Shown here: in pieces, positions 8,345 to 15,577 of the stretch
Layout: each line of letters opens with the position of its first letter
How positions within the stretch are numbered: position 1 is the first letter of the stretch
Origin: Rahnella sikkimica
Lineage (GTDB): Bacteria; Pseudomonadota; Gammaproteobacteria; Enterobacterales; Enterobacteriaceae
Reading direction: 5' to 3'
DNA: 64,000 bases
Assembly (NCBI RefSeq): GCF_002951615.1
Contig: NZ_CP019062.1
Location: forward strand, 1,116,001 to 1,180,000
Notes under the pieces: model-generated
Database searches by the model: none
What the model saw: the letters and a program-made list of their open reading frames with translations, nothing else
Told to the model about the DNA's origin: nothing
Program-made: the position numbers and the translations under genes

Positions 8345-8623
8345 TTATTTTTTCTTATACACGTCAGCGGTACCGTGGATTTTATTATTGGTATTCCCGG
8401 AGGTTAATACAAATACATCGCCGCCTTTTTTATCCGCTTTCTTGGATAAGTCTTCAAGTGCGCCAGACTGGGATGTTTTATTCGACGTGGTGACGGAACC
8501 GACTTTTGTATATTGGGACGCGACTTTTTCAAAATCTGTTTTCTTCAAAAGCTGAGCTGAAAATGCGCTAAAGGAAAAACCACCGGTTAAAGCCACTGCC
8601 AACAATGCGTGAGATATTTTCAT
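8345..8623 (-). CDS. yahO: DUF1471 periplasmic protein YahO
   Basis: 92 residues. The signal peptide [23 protein letters not shown] is followed by one DUF1471 (YdgH/BhsA/McbA) domain. The signature [16 protein letters not shown] and the end [13 protein letters not shown] match E. coli YahO almost position for position. DUF1471 proteins are small periplasmic, stress- or biofilm-linked proteins found mainly in Enterobacterales. GAGG before the ATG sets the start. The molecular function is unknown. Confidence 0.9.
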   Translation of the reverse strand: MKISHALLAVALTGGFSFSAFSAQLLKKTDFEKVASQYTKVGSVTTSNKTSQSGALEDLSKKADKKGGDVFVLTSGNTNNKIHGTADVYKKK

Positions 8624-8690
8624 TTTTTGCCTCAGAAGGATGAATACCGGAAACCCGGCAAAATAAGCCTGTCAATAATTACCCTGTTAA

Positions 8691-8724
8691 GTGATAAGCC
8701 GGTTCAAAAACAGCGGTTTATCAC
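8691..8724. repeat. Inverted repeat in the yahO upstream/siaD downstream gap (8624-8925)
   Basis: GTGATAAGCCG (8691-8701) and CGGTTTATCAC (8714-8724) form an 11-bp stem with one G-T pair. It lies 68 nt upstream of yahO and about 200 nt after the siaD stop. It could be a regulator site for yahO or a distal terminator for the sia operon. The rest of the 302-nt gap shows nothing I can name. Confidence 0.5.
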
Positions 8725-8925
8725 GTGGTTTAAGTAATAGACAAGGAACGTGATTATTACAAGGCGGAATGAATATTCTTTGATGATTATCCCGCTGTGG
8801 TATTTCTCCGTGTTGCCCGCCTGTGTTATTCACCTGTGCTATTCATCCGTTAATTCAGCGACAAAAAATTGTTTCATGGCTAATTATTAACGTTGAACCC
8901 GATCACATTGATGTTTACAGCCTGA

Positions 8926-9615
8926 CTATCCGCAATGCACCCGGTTTCTGCCGCGTCTTTTCGCTTCATACATAGCGGTATCGGCGTCGTTGTACAACGT
9001 ATCAAAGCTGCTGTTCTGCTTTCCCCAGCTTACGCCCAGACTTGCCGTCACCAGCTGATTGGGCAGTAAATCCAGCGGTGACGCGTTGAGCAGCGCATGA
9101 ATATACCCGGCGACAATCACCGACTGGGCTTTGGTGTAACGGGGCAGCAGGATGGTGAACTCCTCGCCGCCGACGCGTCCGATACTGCCTAAATCCGGCA
9201 CGGATTGTTCGATGCGCCGGATCAACCCGCAAATCACCGCATCGCCCGCCGGATGCCCGTACTGATCGTTAATCGCCTTAAAATGATCAATATCGAGCAA
9301 AATCAGCCCGGCTTCTCCGGTGTTCAGGGCTTTCGTTATCTGATCAATGATGGCGCTGCGGTTAAAGACCTGAGTCAGCGGGTCGTGCGTGGCCTCATAT
9401 GCCAGCCGTTCATTGAGCTGGTTCAGATCCCGTTCGGCGCGATCGCTGCGCCTTATCAGCCGGTAAGATTCATTCATGATCTTCTGATAATGCGCGGTCA
9501 GTTTGATCAGCGCGTCGCGATAAACTTCCGCCTCCAGCCCTTGCGTCTCGGCCAGTTCGCGGTTGTCTTGCAGGATGGCGCTTTCTGCCGTAAATAACTC
9601 ATCTAAGCTCGTCAT
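8926..9615 (-). CDS. siaD: Diguanylate cyclase, SiaD type
   Basis: 229 residues. A predicted coiled-coil N-terminal region (about 1-70) precedes a GGDEF domain with THDPLTQVFNRSA, LLDIDHFKAINDQYGH and an active-site GGEEF at 149-153. No RxxD inhibitory site stands five residues upstream of GGEEF. The enzyme should make c-di-GMP in the cytoplasm. I chose the ATG at 9615, after GGAAAG, over an earlier in-frame start; this gives a 17-nt overlap with siaC. As last gene of a siaA-B-C-D set it is the predicted output: in Pseudomonas aeruginosa, unphosphorylated SiaC binds and activates SiaD. Confidence 0.9.
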   Translation of the reverse strand: MTSLDELFTAESAILQDNRELAETQGLEAEVYRDALIKLTAHYQKIMNESYRLIRRSDRAERDLNQLNERLAYEATHDPLTQVFNRSAIIDQITKALNTGEAGLILLDIDHFKAINDQYGHPAGDAVICGLIRRIEQSVPDLGSIGRVGGEEFTILLPRYTKAQSVIVAGYIHALLNASPLDLLPNQLVTASLGVSWGKQNSSFDTLYNDADTAMYEAKRRGRNRVHCG

Positions 9616-10000
9616 AATAGCTTTCCGCATGGAGGTGGAAGGCGATGGCGGGGAAATCAAGGCTCAGTTCCTGGCCAAATTCTTCTGAAATATCGTCCTC
9701 AGGGTCGTAATACCAGTGCAGCGTCGCAGCGACGGCACCGCTGTTAAGTGCACTCAGCAGGCTGAAAAGCATTTTGGTGCTGGAGCTGTTGAAATAACTC
9801 AGCGCAACGTGCAGTGTCAGCGAAGGATCCGCGTGCAGAGAAGGCGGCGCGACAAAGCTTTCCAGCGCGGTGATCAGCGGACGATAAAAGGCTGCCGCAT
9901 TCTCCGGATAAGACTCACCGGCCAGAGACAAGGTTCGGCCATCAAAATCAAATTCAACTTCCGGCGTGCAGGAAGTCGCAGGGATGCTGATATTATTCAT
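9599..10000 (-). CDS. siaC: SiaC-type phospho-regulated activator (DUF1987)
   Basis: 133 residues covering one DUF1987 domain. The N-terminal FDFDGRTLSLAGESYPEN and the segment ALSYFNSSSTKMLF match the SiaC fold. The threonine in NSSSTK (Thr75 here) sits in the segment where SiaC is phosphorylated by SiaB and dephosphorylated by SiaA. Family knowledge: the unphosphorylated form stimulates the diguanylate cyclase SiaD. The gene lies between siaB and siaD with a 17-nt overlap into siaD, so translational coupling is likely. Confidence 0.9.
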   Translation of the reverse strand: MNNISIPATSCTPEVEFDFDGRTLSLAGESYPENAAAFYRPLITALESFVAPPSLHADPSLTLHVALSYFNSSSTKMLFSLLSALNSGAVAATLHWYYDPEDDISEEFGQELSLDFPAIAFHLHAESYYDELR

Positions 10001-10017
10001 AGTGATGCGCTCTTTTT

Positions 10018-10572
10018 TTAGATTATGGCTTTCAGATGAAAAGTGGACAGTTCAGAGGCTTCCACCTGACAAAAAGTAAATTCCAGCGGTTCACTGGCAT
10101 CGCGGGCGAGAGTGAGCAGGCCAATATTCGCCCCTTTGCTCCACGCCGGACTTTCCGCACGCAGCGACGCTTTATAAGTGAGTTTGATTTCATCGGCGCT
10201 CATGGTTCTGATTGTTTCCAGATAGTCGCGCAGCCGCACAATGTCTTCCGGGCGGATCAGATTGGTGCTTTCGCACACATACCGGCCATTATCGATGCCC
10301 AGCGTGACGGAGCCGAAGCGCATTTCGTCGTCAGCACGCGCCAGCGCCCGGCTGTCGGAGGAGTAACGCAGGATGTTTTGCACCATCTCTATAAAGGTGG
10401 AAAACAGCTTACGGCGCGTGCTGGACGAGGTCTCATGCTGTTCCAGATACAAACGGATCACTTCGCCCATCGCAGTAATATTGTTCTGCGAGAAGAATCC
10501 GGTGTACTGCAATGCCACCACGTCATAATGCGGCGCACTGAACGGTCCGGTGAAAACGGGTTCGCTTGTCAT
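10018..10572 (-). CDS. siaB: SiaB-type protein kinase (GHKL-like)
   Basis: 184 residues. FIEMVQNILRYS contains the E-x-x-x-N N-box (Glu62, Asn66) of a GHKL-type ATP-binding fold. KGANIGLLTLAR resembles the G-box region. SiaB in P. aeruginosa is a kinase that phosphorylates SiaC and so shuts off SiaD. The stop lies 17 nt before siaC and the start 9 nt after the phosphatase stop, as expected in one operon. Assignment rests on order plus motifs, since SiaB proteins are divergent. Confidence 0.85.
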   Translation of the reverse strand: MTSEPVFTGPFSAPHYDVVALQYTGFFSQNNITAMGEVIRLYLEQHETSSSTRRKLFSTFIEMVQNILRYSSDSRALARADDEMRFGSVTLGIDNGRYVCESTNLIRPEDIVRLRDYLETIRTMSADEIKLTYKASLRAESPAWSKGANIGLLTLARDASEPLEFTFCQVEASELSTFHLKAII

Positions 10573-10581
10573 AAATAAACT

Positions 10582-11838
10582 CTACAGTTGCTGGCCCCGG
10601 AGGCCACAATAACGAAAACCTAAAAAGGTCATATCATCGCGGCGTTGCTGATGGCCTTGCCAGTCAAGATAGGCCTGCATCATTGCTGCCGACAGTTCGG
10701 GTACCGGTGCTGAACGGTGCTGTTCAAGCAACGTTTTCACCTTTTTCTTCCCGAACATAATGTTGCGGTCGCCACCCACCTGATCGGTCAGGCCATCGGT
10801 ATAAATAAACAGTAGATCCTGCGGATTCAGCGGGGTTTCATGCAGCGTCCAGCGATAGTCCGCGGGCGTTTCGGTATACCCCACGCCCATCCGGTCAGCA
10901 CTGAGCGCCACCGCTTCTTCGCTTTCAGCCGGTAACAGAAACCCGGAAAGACGCGCGCCGGACCAGATCATCTTCGCTTCACGCGGGTCGATAAATGCCG
11001 CCATTGCATCGCAACCGTCGTTCGACGTGGACGTTTGGTTCGACCGTTCGGACTGCCCGAGCGTTTGCTTGATGAAATGATTCACGTGACCGAGCAGTAA
11101 ATCCGGGCGGTTGGCCGGGCATTGCTGCAAGGATTTATCCAGCGCCGACGACAGGATCACCGTCATGAACGCGCCCGGCACGCCGTGACCGGTACAGTCA
11201 GCGACAAACAGCAGCCAGCCGCCGTCTGTTTCATGAAACGCATAGAAATCGCCACCCACTACATCTCGCGGCTGCCACACCAGACTCCAGTCTTTGAGCT
11301 GCGTCGCCAGCGTGTTATGCGACTTGTTGAGCATCGACTCCTGGATCACGCGTGCGTATTCAATACTTTGCATGATTTGCTGATGTTGTTGCGTCTGGAC
11401 GTTCGATACCGTTTTGATGACGTCGATCCCCAGACCCATGCCGATGTAATGGCCGCCGGCGGTGAGAATAAACCCGTCAGTGACCGAGCGGTCGCCGGAC
11501 TCCACCATTTTTTGCGCCAGTTCATCGAGCGTACTGTCGGAATCAATCACCAGCGGATGTTTGTCCATAAACGCAATACAGCTTTTACGGTCATACAGCT
11601 CACGAAAATAAGGGCGGGTCATCTGGGAAAGAAAAATATGACGGTTGATCAGCCCGAACGGGCGGCTATCTTCGACGACGGGGAGGCTGATCAGCGCAGG
11701 GTGCTGGGTGAATAATTCCATCACTTTCATATTGTCACTTTCCGGGGTGACAAACGGGACATCAATACACAATTCCCGGGCAGTTAAAGAACGGGAGCTG
11801 GGCGTAAATTGTCTTTGCAAATAGCCTGAGCGTTCCAT
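10582..11838 (-). CDS. siaA: SiaA-type PP2C/SpoIIE phosphatase with CBS-like input domain
   Basis: 418 residues. Residues about 20-145 look like a CBS-pair-like sensor (LPVVEDSRPFGLINR, DGFILTAGGHYIGMG). A helical linker and a PPM/SpoIIE phosphatase domain follow, with GGDFY (195-199), DCTGHGVPGA (214-223), IYTDGLTDQ and RRDDMTF metal-binding motifs. It should dephosphorylate SiaC and so raise c-di-GMP. P. aeruginosa SiaA is membrane-bound with a HAMP domain; this one appears soluble. The ATG at 11838 follows GGATCTGCC. An upstream in-frame start would add a short hydrophobic stretch, so a longer N-terminus is possible. Confidence 0.83.
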   Translation of the reverse strand: MERSGYLQRQFTPSSRSLTARELCIDVPFVTPESDNMKVMELFTQHPALISLPVVEDSRPFGLINRHIFLSQMTRPYFRELYDRKSCIAFMDKHPLVIDSDSTLDELAQKMVESGDRSVTDGFILTAGGHYIGMGLGIDVIKTVSNVQTQQHQQIMQSIEYARVIQESMLNKSHNTLATQLKDWSLVWQPRDVVGGDFYAFHETDGGWLLFVADCTGHGVPGAFMTVILSSALDKSLQQCPANRPDLLLGHVNHFIKQTLGQSERSNQTSTSNDGCDAMAAFIDPREAKMIWSGARLSGFLLPAESEEAVALSADRMGVGYTETPADYRWTLHETPLNPQDLLFIYTDGLTDQVGGDRNIMFGKKKVKTLLEQHRSAPVPELSAAMMQAYLDWQGHQQRRDDMTFLGFRYCGLRGQQL

Positions 11839-12097
11839 GTTGGCAGATCCGGTCACGATAAAGATGAACAGATTACTGCGGAAATATTTCAGTTTATCGA
11901 CGCCATTAAGAAAAATCCGAGTGACCGGCAATAAAAACATTTCCTTACGATGAATAATTAACTCCCCGCCGTACAAATTCCCGCTTTAAGAAAACCTTAA
12001 CGAAACACCTCTAGGATAAGTATTACCTCATTATCGTTTTGCCTTTTTTCTGACGATGTTGAAGACCGGAAATCTGGAATACTGACCGGAGTATGTG

Positions 12098-12943
12098 ATG
12101 ACACGATATGAACTTGCCAGCACACCAACGCGTTTCCGCAGCCTTTTCCTCTCCGACCTCCATCTTGGCTCCCGAAGATGTGAAGCTGAAAAACTCCTGA
12201 CTTTCCTCAAAAACCATGAAGCCGACCATATTTATCTGGTCGGTGACACGTTTGATATCTGGCACCGGCGGGCGGTTCACTGGACGCCGGGCCACGACCT
12301 CGTCATCGATTTATTGTGTGAACGGGCGAGGCAGGGCGTCCGGGTGATTAACCTGCCGGGAAACCATGACCCGCACGGTGAAACGCTCCATCCCGCCCAG
12401 TCTGTTCTGAATGCACTGATGCCCGGCTACCGCTCGGTGGTCCACGACACCCCGCAAGGTAAACGTTATCTGGTTACGCACGGCGACTGCTGTGATTTCT
12501 GGCCGCTGCGGTCATACACGTTTTCGCGGCTGGGCAGCGGTATTGACGGGCTGTTGCAAGGTTCGCTGGCGTCCCGGCTGTACCGGCGAGCCTGCGAAAC
12601 GCCGGTCTTGCGTTTGCTGATCCTGCCCTTTATCCGCGCCACCGATCTGTTTGCCCTTCAGGCGCTGCGGGTGATGGAAAACCGGCTGACCCGTCTGGCG
12701 CTCGGCGGTGGATACGACGGCATTATTTGCGGTCATTTACATCGCCCCGTGTTGCAGCAGCGGCAGGAAGTGCTTTACGCCAACTGCGGCGACTGGGTGC
12801 AAAACATGAGTGCGATTGCGGAAGACTCACAGGGGCAGTTCGTCATGCTCAACGTCGGGCAACATCACGCTCCGCAGCCACAGGAATTCGGGGAGCGCGT
12901 CTCGCCAGAGCATCATAATGAAGGGGCATCATCATGGCTTTAA
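12098..12943 (+). CDS. LpxH-like metallophosphoesterase
   Basis: 281 residues with the full calcineurin-type metal set: SDLHLG, VGDTFD, GNHDPHG, THGDCCDF and GHLH. The pattern and the WVQN-type C-terminal region resemble UDP-2,3-diacylglucosamine diphosphatases (LpxH family), but a housekeeping lpxH would not sit here, so this is a paralogue. The ATG at 12098 has GGAG at a 6-nt spacing and is preferred to GTG at 12095. It is the first of four overlapping genes with two glycosyltransferases and a DedA protein. A role in cleaving a lipid-linked or nucleotide-linked pyrophosphate is inferred. The C-terminal 35 residues are His/Glu-rich and unusual. Confidence 0.85.
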   Translation: MTRYELASTPTRFRSLFLSDLHLGSRRCEAEKLLTFLKNHEADHIYLVGDTFDIWHRRAVHWTPGHDLVIDLLCERARQGVRVINLPGNHDPHGETLHPAQSVLNALMPGYRSVVHDTPQGKRYLVTHGDCCDFWPLRSYTFSRLGSGIDGLLQGSLASRLYRRACETPVLRLLILPFIRATDLFALQALRVMENRLTRLALGGGYDGIICGHLHRPVLQQRQEVLYANCGDWVQNMSAIAEDSQGQFVMLNVGQHHAPQPQEFGERVSPEHHNEGASSWL

Positions 12944-14097
12944 GCACCGCAATCATCGCCACCTTTGGCAGTTTTCTTATCATGCTGCAATTCACCTCTC
13001 TGGCGATCGCGTACTGGCGGTTGCGCCGTCGTGAGAAGCGGAATGAAACACAGGAAACCGCAGAATTTATCGCACTGATCAGGCCGCTGTGCGGGCTTAA
13101 CGCTTTTGAAGAGGAAACGCTGCGTTCAAGCTTTCATCAGAATTACCCCGATTACGAAATTGTGTTCTGCGTGGCATCGCGCTTTGATCCGGTGATCCCG
13201 CTGGTGGAAAAGCTGATTGCAGAATATCCGCATCAGCGTGCACGTTTGCTGACCGGCGACGACAAAATATCGGCGAATCCGAAAGTGAACAATCTCAACA
13301 AAGCGTGGGAAAACACCACCGCCAATGTGGTGGCGATGGCGGACAGCAACCTGCTTTTACCGCCGGATTATCTGCGCTCGCTGGCGAACACCTTTGACGG
13401 TGACACCGGGCTGGTGAGTTCACCGGCCATCGGCATCCGCCCGGAGAATTTGTGGGGCGCGGTGGAAGCCGCCATGCTGAACACGCATCAGGCGCGCTGG
13501 CAGTATCTGTCTGATTTTCTCGGCAACGGATTTGCGCAGGGGAAAACGCTGTGCTGGCGGCGCGAGGTGCTTGATAATGGCGGCGGTCTGGCGGCGCTGG
13601 GGAATGAACTCGCCGAAGACGTGGCTTCCACCAAACTGGTGCGCCGCGCCGGGCTGAAGGTGCGTTTACCGGCGCGGCCTTTTGCACAACCCGTCGGGCA
13701 TCGCAGTCTGGATGCGGTCTGGAGCAGGCAGCTGCGCTGGGCGCGTATCCGCCGGGACGGTTTCTTCTGGTTGTTCGTGCCTGAAATTATGATGGGTTGC
13801 CTGCCTGCGCTGGCAGCCGTCCTCTGGCTGACCGCCAGCGGTGATTTGCCGCTGATCGCACCGTTCGCGCTTTTTGCATTATGGTTCGGCGGTGAATGGG
13901 CGCTGGCAAAAGCGCTTGGCTGGCCGCATCAGCTGAGGGATATTCTGGCGATGTGTCTGCGCGATATTCTGCTGCCCGCATTGTGGTTATGGTGCTGGGC
14001 CGGGCGCGGTTTCTCCTGGCGCGGAAACCTCTCAGGTGAGAAAACTCTGTTAGTTGAAAAACACCCCGCGCCTGTGAGCCACTCGCCGGGAAAATAA
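12934..14097 (+). CDS. Ceramide-glucosyltransferase-like (GT21/GT2) membrane glycosyltransferase
   Basis: 387 residues. An N-terminal membrane helix (about 5-27) precedes a GT-A domain with VVAMADSNLLLPPDYL (DxD-like), the acidic ELAEDVAS and the RQLRWARIRRDG motif of processive-type and ceramide glucosyltransferases. Three or more C-terminal helices follow. Such enzymes move a sugar from a nucleotide donor to a membrane lipid on the cytoplasmic side. The start overlaps the phosphoesterase end by 10 nt, so translation is coupled. The lipid acceptor is not known; HpnI-type hopanoid enzymes share the motif, but no hopanoid genes are present here. Confidence 0.82.
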   Translation: MALSTAIIATFGSFLIMLQFTSLAIAYWRLRRREKRNETQETAEFIALIRPLCGLNAFEEETLRSSFHQNYPDYEIVFCVASRFDPVIPLVEKLIAEYPHQRARLLTGDDKISANPKVNNLNKAWENTTANVVAMADSNLLLPPDYLRSLANTFDGDTGLVSSPAIGIRPENLWGAVEAAMLNTHQARWQYLSDFLGNGFAQGKTLCWRREVLDNGGGLAALGNELAEDVASTKLVRRAGLKVRLPARPFAQPVGHRSLDAVWSRQLRWARIRRDGFFWLFVPEIMMGCLPALAAVLWLTASGDLPLIAPFALFALWFGGEWALAKALGWPHQLRDILAMCLRDILLPALWLWCWAGRGFSWRGNLSGEKTLLVEKHPAPVSHSPGK

Positions 14098-14104
14098 GGA
14101 CCCT

Positions 14105-14674
14105 ATGTTTGCTCTTGAAACCCTTGAATCACTGATTAAAGCGCACGGATTACTGTTTCTGACACCGCTGGCGATTATCGAAGGCCCGGTGGTGACGGTG
14201 CTTGCGGGCTACTTTGTTCGTCTGAATTACTTCAGTTTAGCCACGGTTTTGACCGTGGTAATGGCGGGCGAAGTGCTCGGCGATATTCTTTTTTATTCGC
14301 TCGGGCGCTGGGTGATCGGGCCTGCCGGACAACCGCCCAACTGGCTGGCGCGCCTCGGGCTGACACAGCCCAGACTGGAAAAAATGGTGCGCAGTTTTGA
14401 GCATAAAGGCGGCCGGTTGCTGGTGTTAGCCAAACTGACCCATTCCGCCGGTGCCCTGGTGCTGACCGGCGCTGGCATGGCGCGTATGCCGCTCATCCCG
14501 TTTTTCTTCTACAACATCATCGCCGCCATTCCCAAAAGCCTGTTTTTGCTGGCGATTGGCTGGATGTTTGGCGACATCATCGCGCAGGTGAACAACTGGA
14601 TCCTGTACGTCTCTCTGGGGGCGTTGATCGTGCTGGTCGCCGTCGGTGTGATGTGGCTGAGGCCAAAAGAATGA
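14105..14674 (+). CDS. DedA-family (VTT) membrane protein
   Basis: 189 residues with about five hydrophobic segments. Family signs are the re-entrant LTPLAIIEGPVVTVLAGYF, GDILFYSLGRW, and KLTHSAGALVLTGAGMARMPLIPFFFYN. DedA/VTT proteins move or scramble phospholipids or undecaprenyl phosphate. Lying between two glycosyltransferase genes, it is the natural candidate to flip the product or recycle the carrier of this operon. Some canonical DedA residues are changed (EGPVV in place of the usual acidic-rich start), so it is a divergent member. RBS AAGGA precedes the ATG. Confidence 0.82.
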   Translation: MFALETLESLIKAHGLLFLTPLAIIEGPVVTVLAGYFVRLNYFSLATVLTVVMAGEVLGDILFYSLGRWVIGPAGQPPNWLARLGLTQPRLEKMVRSFEHKGGRLLVLAKLTHSAGALVLTGAGMARMPLIPFFFYNIIAAIPKSLFLLAIGWMFGDIIAQVNNWILYVSLGALIVLVAVGVMWLRPKE

Positions 14675-15348
14675 TCACCGTAAGCTGCATTATTCCGGCT
14701 CACAACGAAGCGTTGCGAATCGGCAGCGTGCTGGACGCCGTGCGCAATCATCCTCTGCTATGCGAGATTATCGTGGTGGACGACGGTTCCACGGATAACA
14801 CCGCATACGTGGCGCGGCAAAAGGGCGTTCGCGTGGTCAGGCTGGCGAAGAATCAGGGCAAAAGTCACGCGGTGGCAGAAGGCATTGCGGCGGCAACGGG
14901 CAGCCATCTGCTGATGCTGGATGCCGATCTGGTGGGGCTGAATGCGTGCGATATCACGCGGTTGATTCAGCCGGTGAGTCAGAATCAGGCTGACGTCACG
15001 ATCAGCCTCAGGCGCAACAGCCCGTGGATCTGGCGGTGTATCGGGCTGGATTATATCTCCGGCGAGCGGGTATTTGCGCGCGACCTGCTGGCAACGCGGC
15101 TGGACGAGATCCGGGCGCTTCCGCATTTCGGGCTGGAAGTCTGGATAAACCGGCTATGGATCGCCACCGGATTTCGCGTCCAGGTGGTGAGCTGGCAGGG
15201 CGTAATCAGCCCGTACAAAGCCGCCAAAATGGGCTGGCTGCGCGGGTTAATGGCGGATGTGTCGATGATGCGCGATATCTTCCGCACCATCAGTGTGCGT
15301 GAATCCGTGCGGCAAATCATCAGCCTCAAACGGCGCAGTCAGGCGTGA
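14671..15348 (+). CDS. GT2 glycosyltransferase (dolichol-phosphate-sugar-synthase-like)
   Basis: 225 residues of a single GT-A domain without clear membrane helices. Motifs are CIIPAHNEALRIG, VVDDGSTDNTA, KNQGKSHAVAEGI and the metal-binding LMLDADL. This pattern is shared with polyprenyl-phosphate sugar synthases. The ATG at 14671 overlaps the DedA stop as ATGA, so it is the fourth coupled gene. It may charge a polyprenyl phosphate with a sugar that is then moved across the membrane; this is inference from context. Confidence 0.83.
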   Translation: MITVSCIIPAHNEALRIGSVLDAVRNHPLLCEIIVVDDGSTDNTAYVARQKGVRVVRLAKNQGKSHAVAEGIAAATGSHLLMLDADLVGLNACDITRLIQPVSQNQADVTISLRRNSPWIWRCIGLDYISGERVFARDLLATRLDEIRALPHFGLEVWINRLWIATGFRVQVVSWQGVISPYKAAKMGWLRGLMADVSMMRDIFRTISVRESVRQIISLKRRSQA

Positions 15349-15528
15349 TTTTGGCCGGAATGTGAACGATAATTTTCTGCGCCGCTACCCTCATTTTGAA
15401 ATTTTACCTGCACGGTTTTTATTTGGTTACAAATAAAGCACTCTTTACACCTTATTCTTATTTTTACATCACTCTGTTGCAAATCCTCATACTCGATTTC
15501 TTCCTTCCCCCTCCACCAACTGATATCA

Positions 15529-15550
15529 ATTATCATTAATAATTGATAAT
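15529..15550. promoter_or_regulatory. Fur-box-like operator upstream of efeUOB
   Basis: ATTATCA at 15529-15535 and TGATAAT at 15544-15550 form an inverted repeat resembling the GATAATGATAATCATTATC Fur consensus. It lies 28 nt before the efeU start. efeUOB operons are Fur-repressed in E. coli, so iron control is expected. Confidence 0.75.
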
Positions 15551-15577
15551 GCTTCTTGTTGCCTTGGAGTGACCGCT

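Noticed and set aside
12098..12943. The housekeeping lpxH gene
   Set aside because: Motifs fit the family, but the gene lies in a glycosyltransferase/DedA operon and has an unusual C-terminal tail, so a paralogue is more likely.
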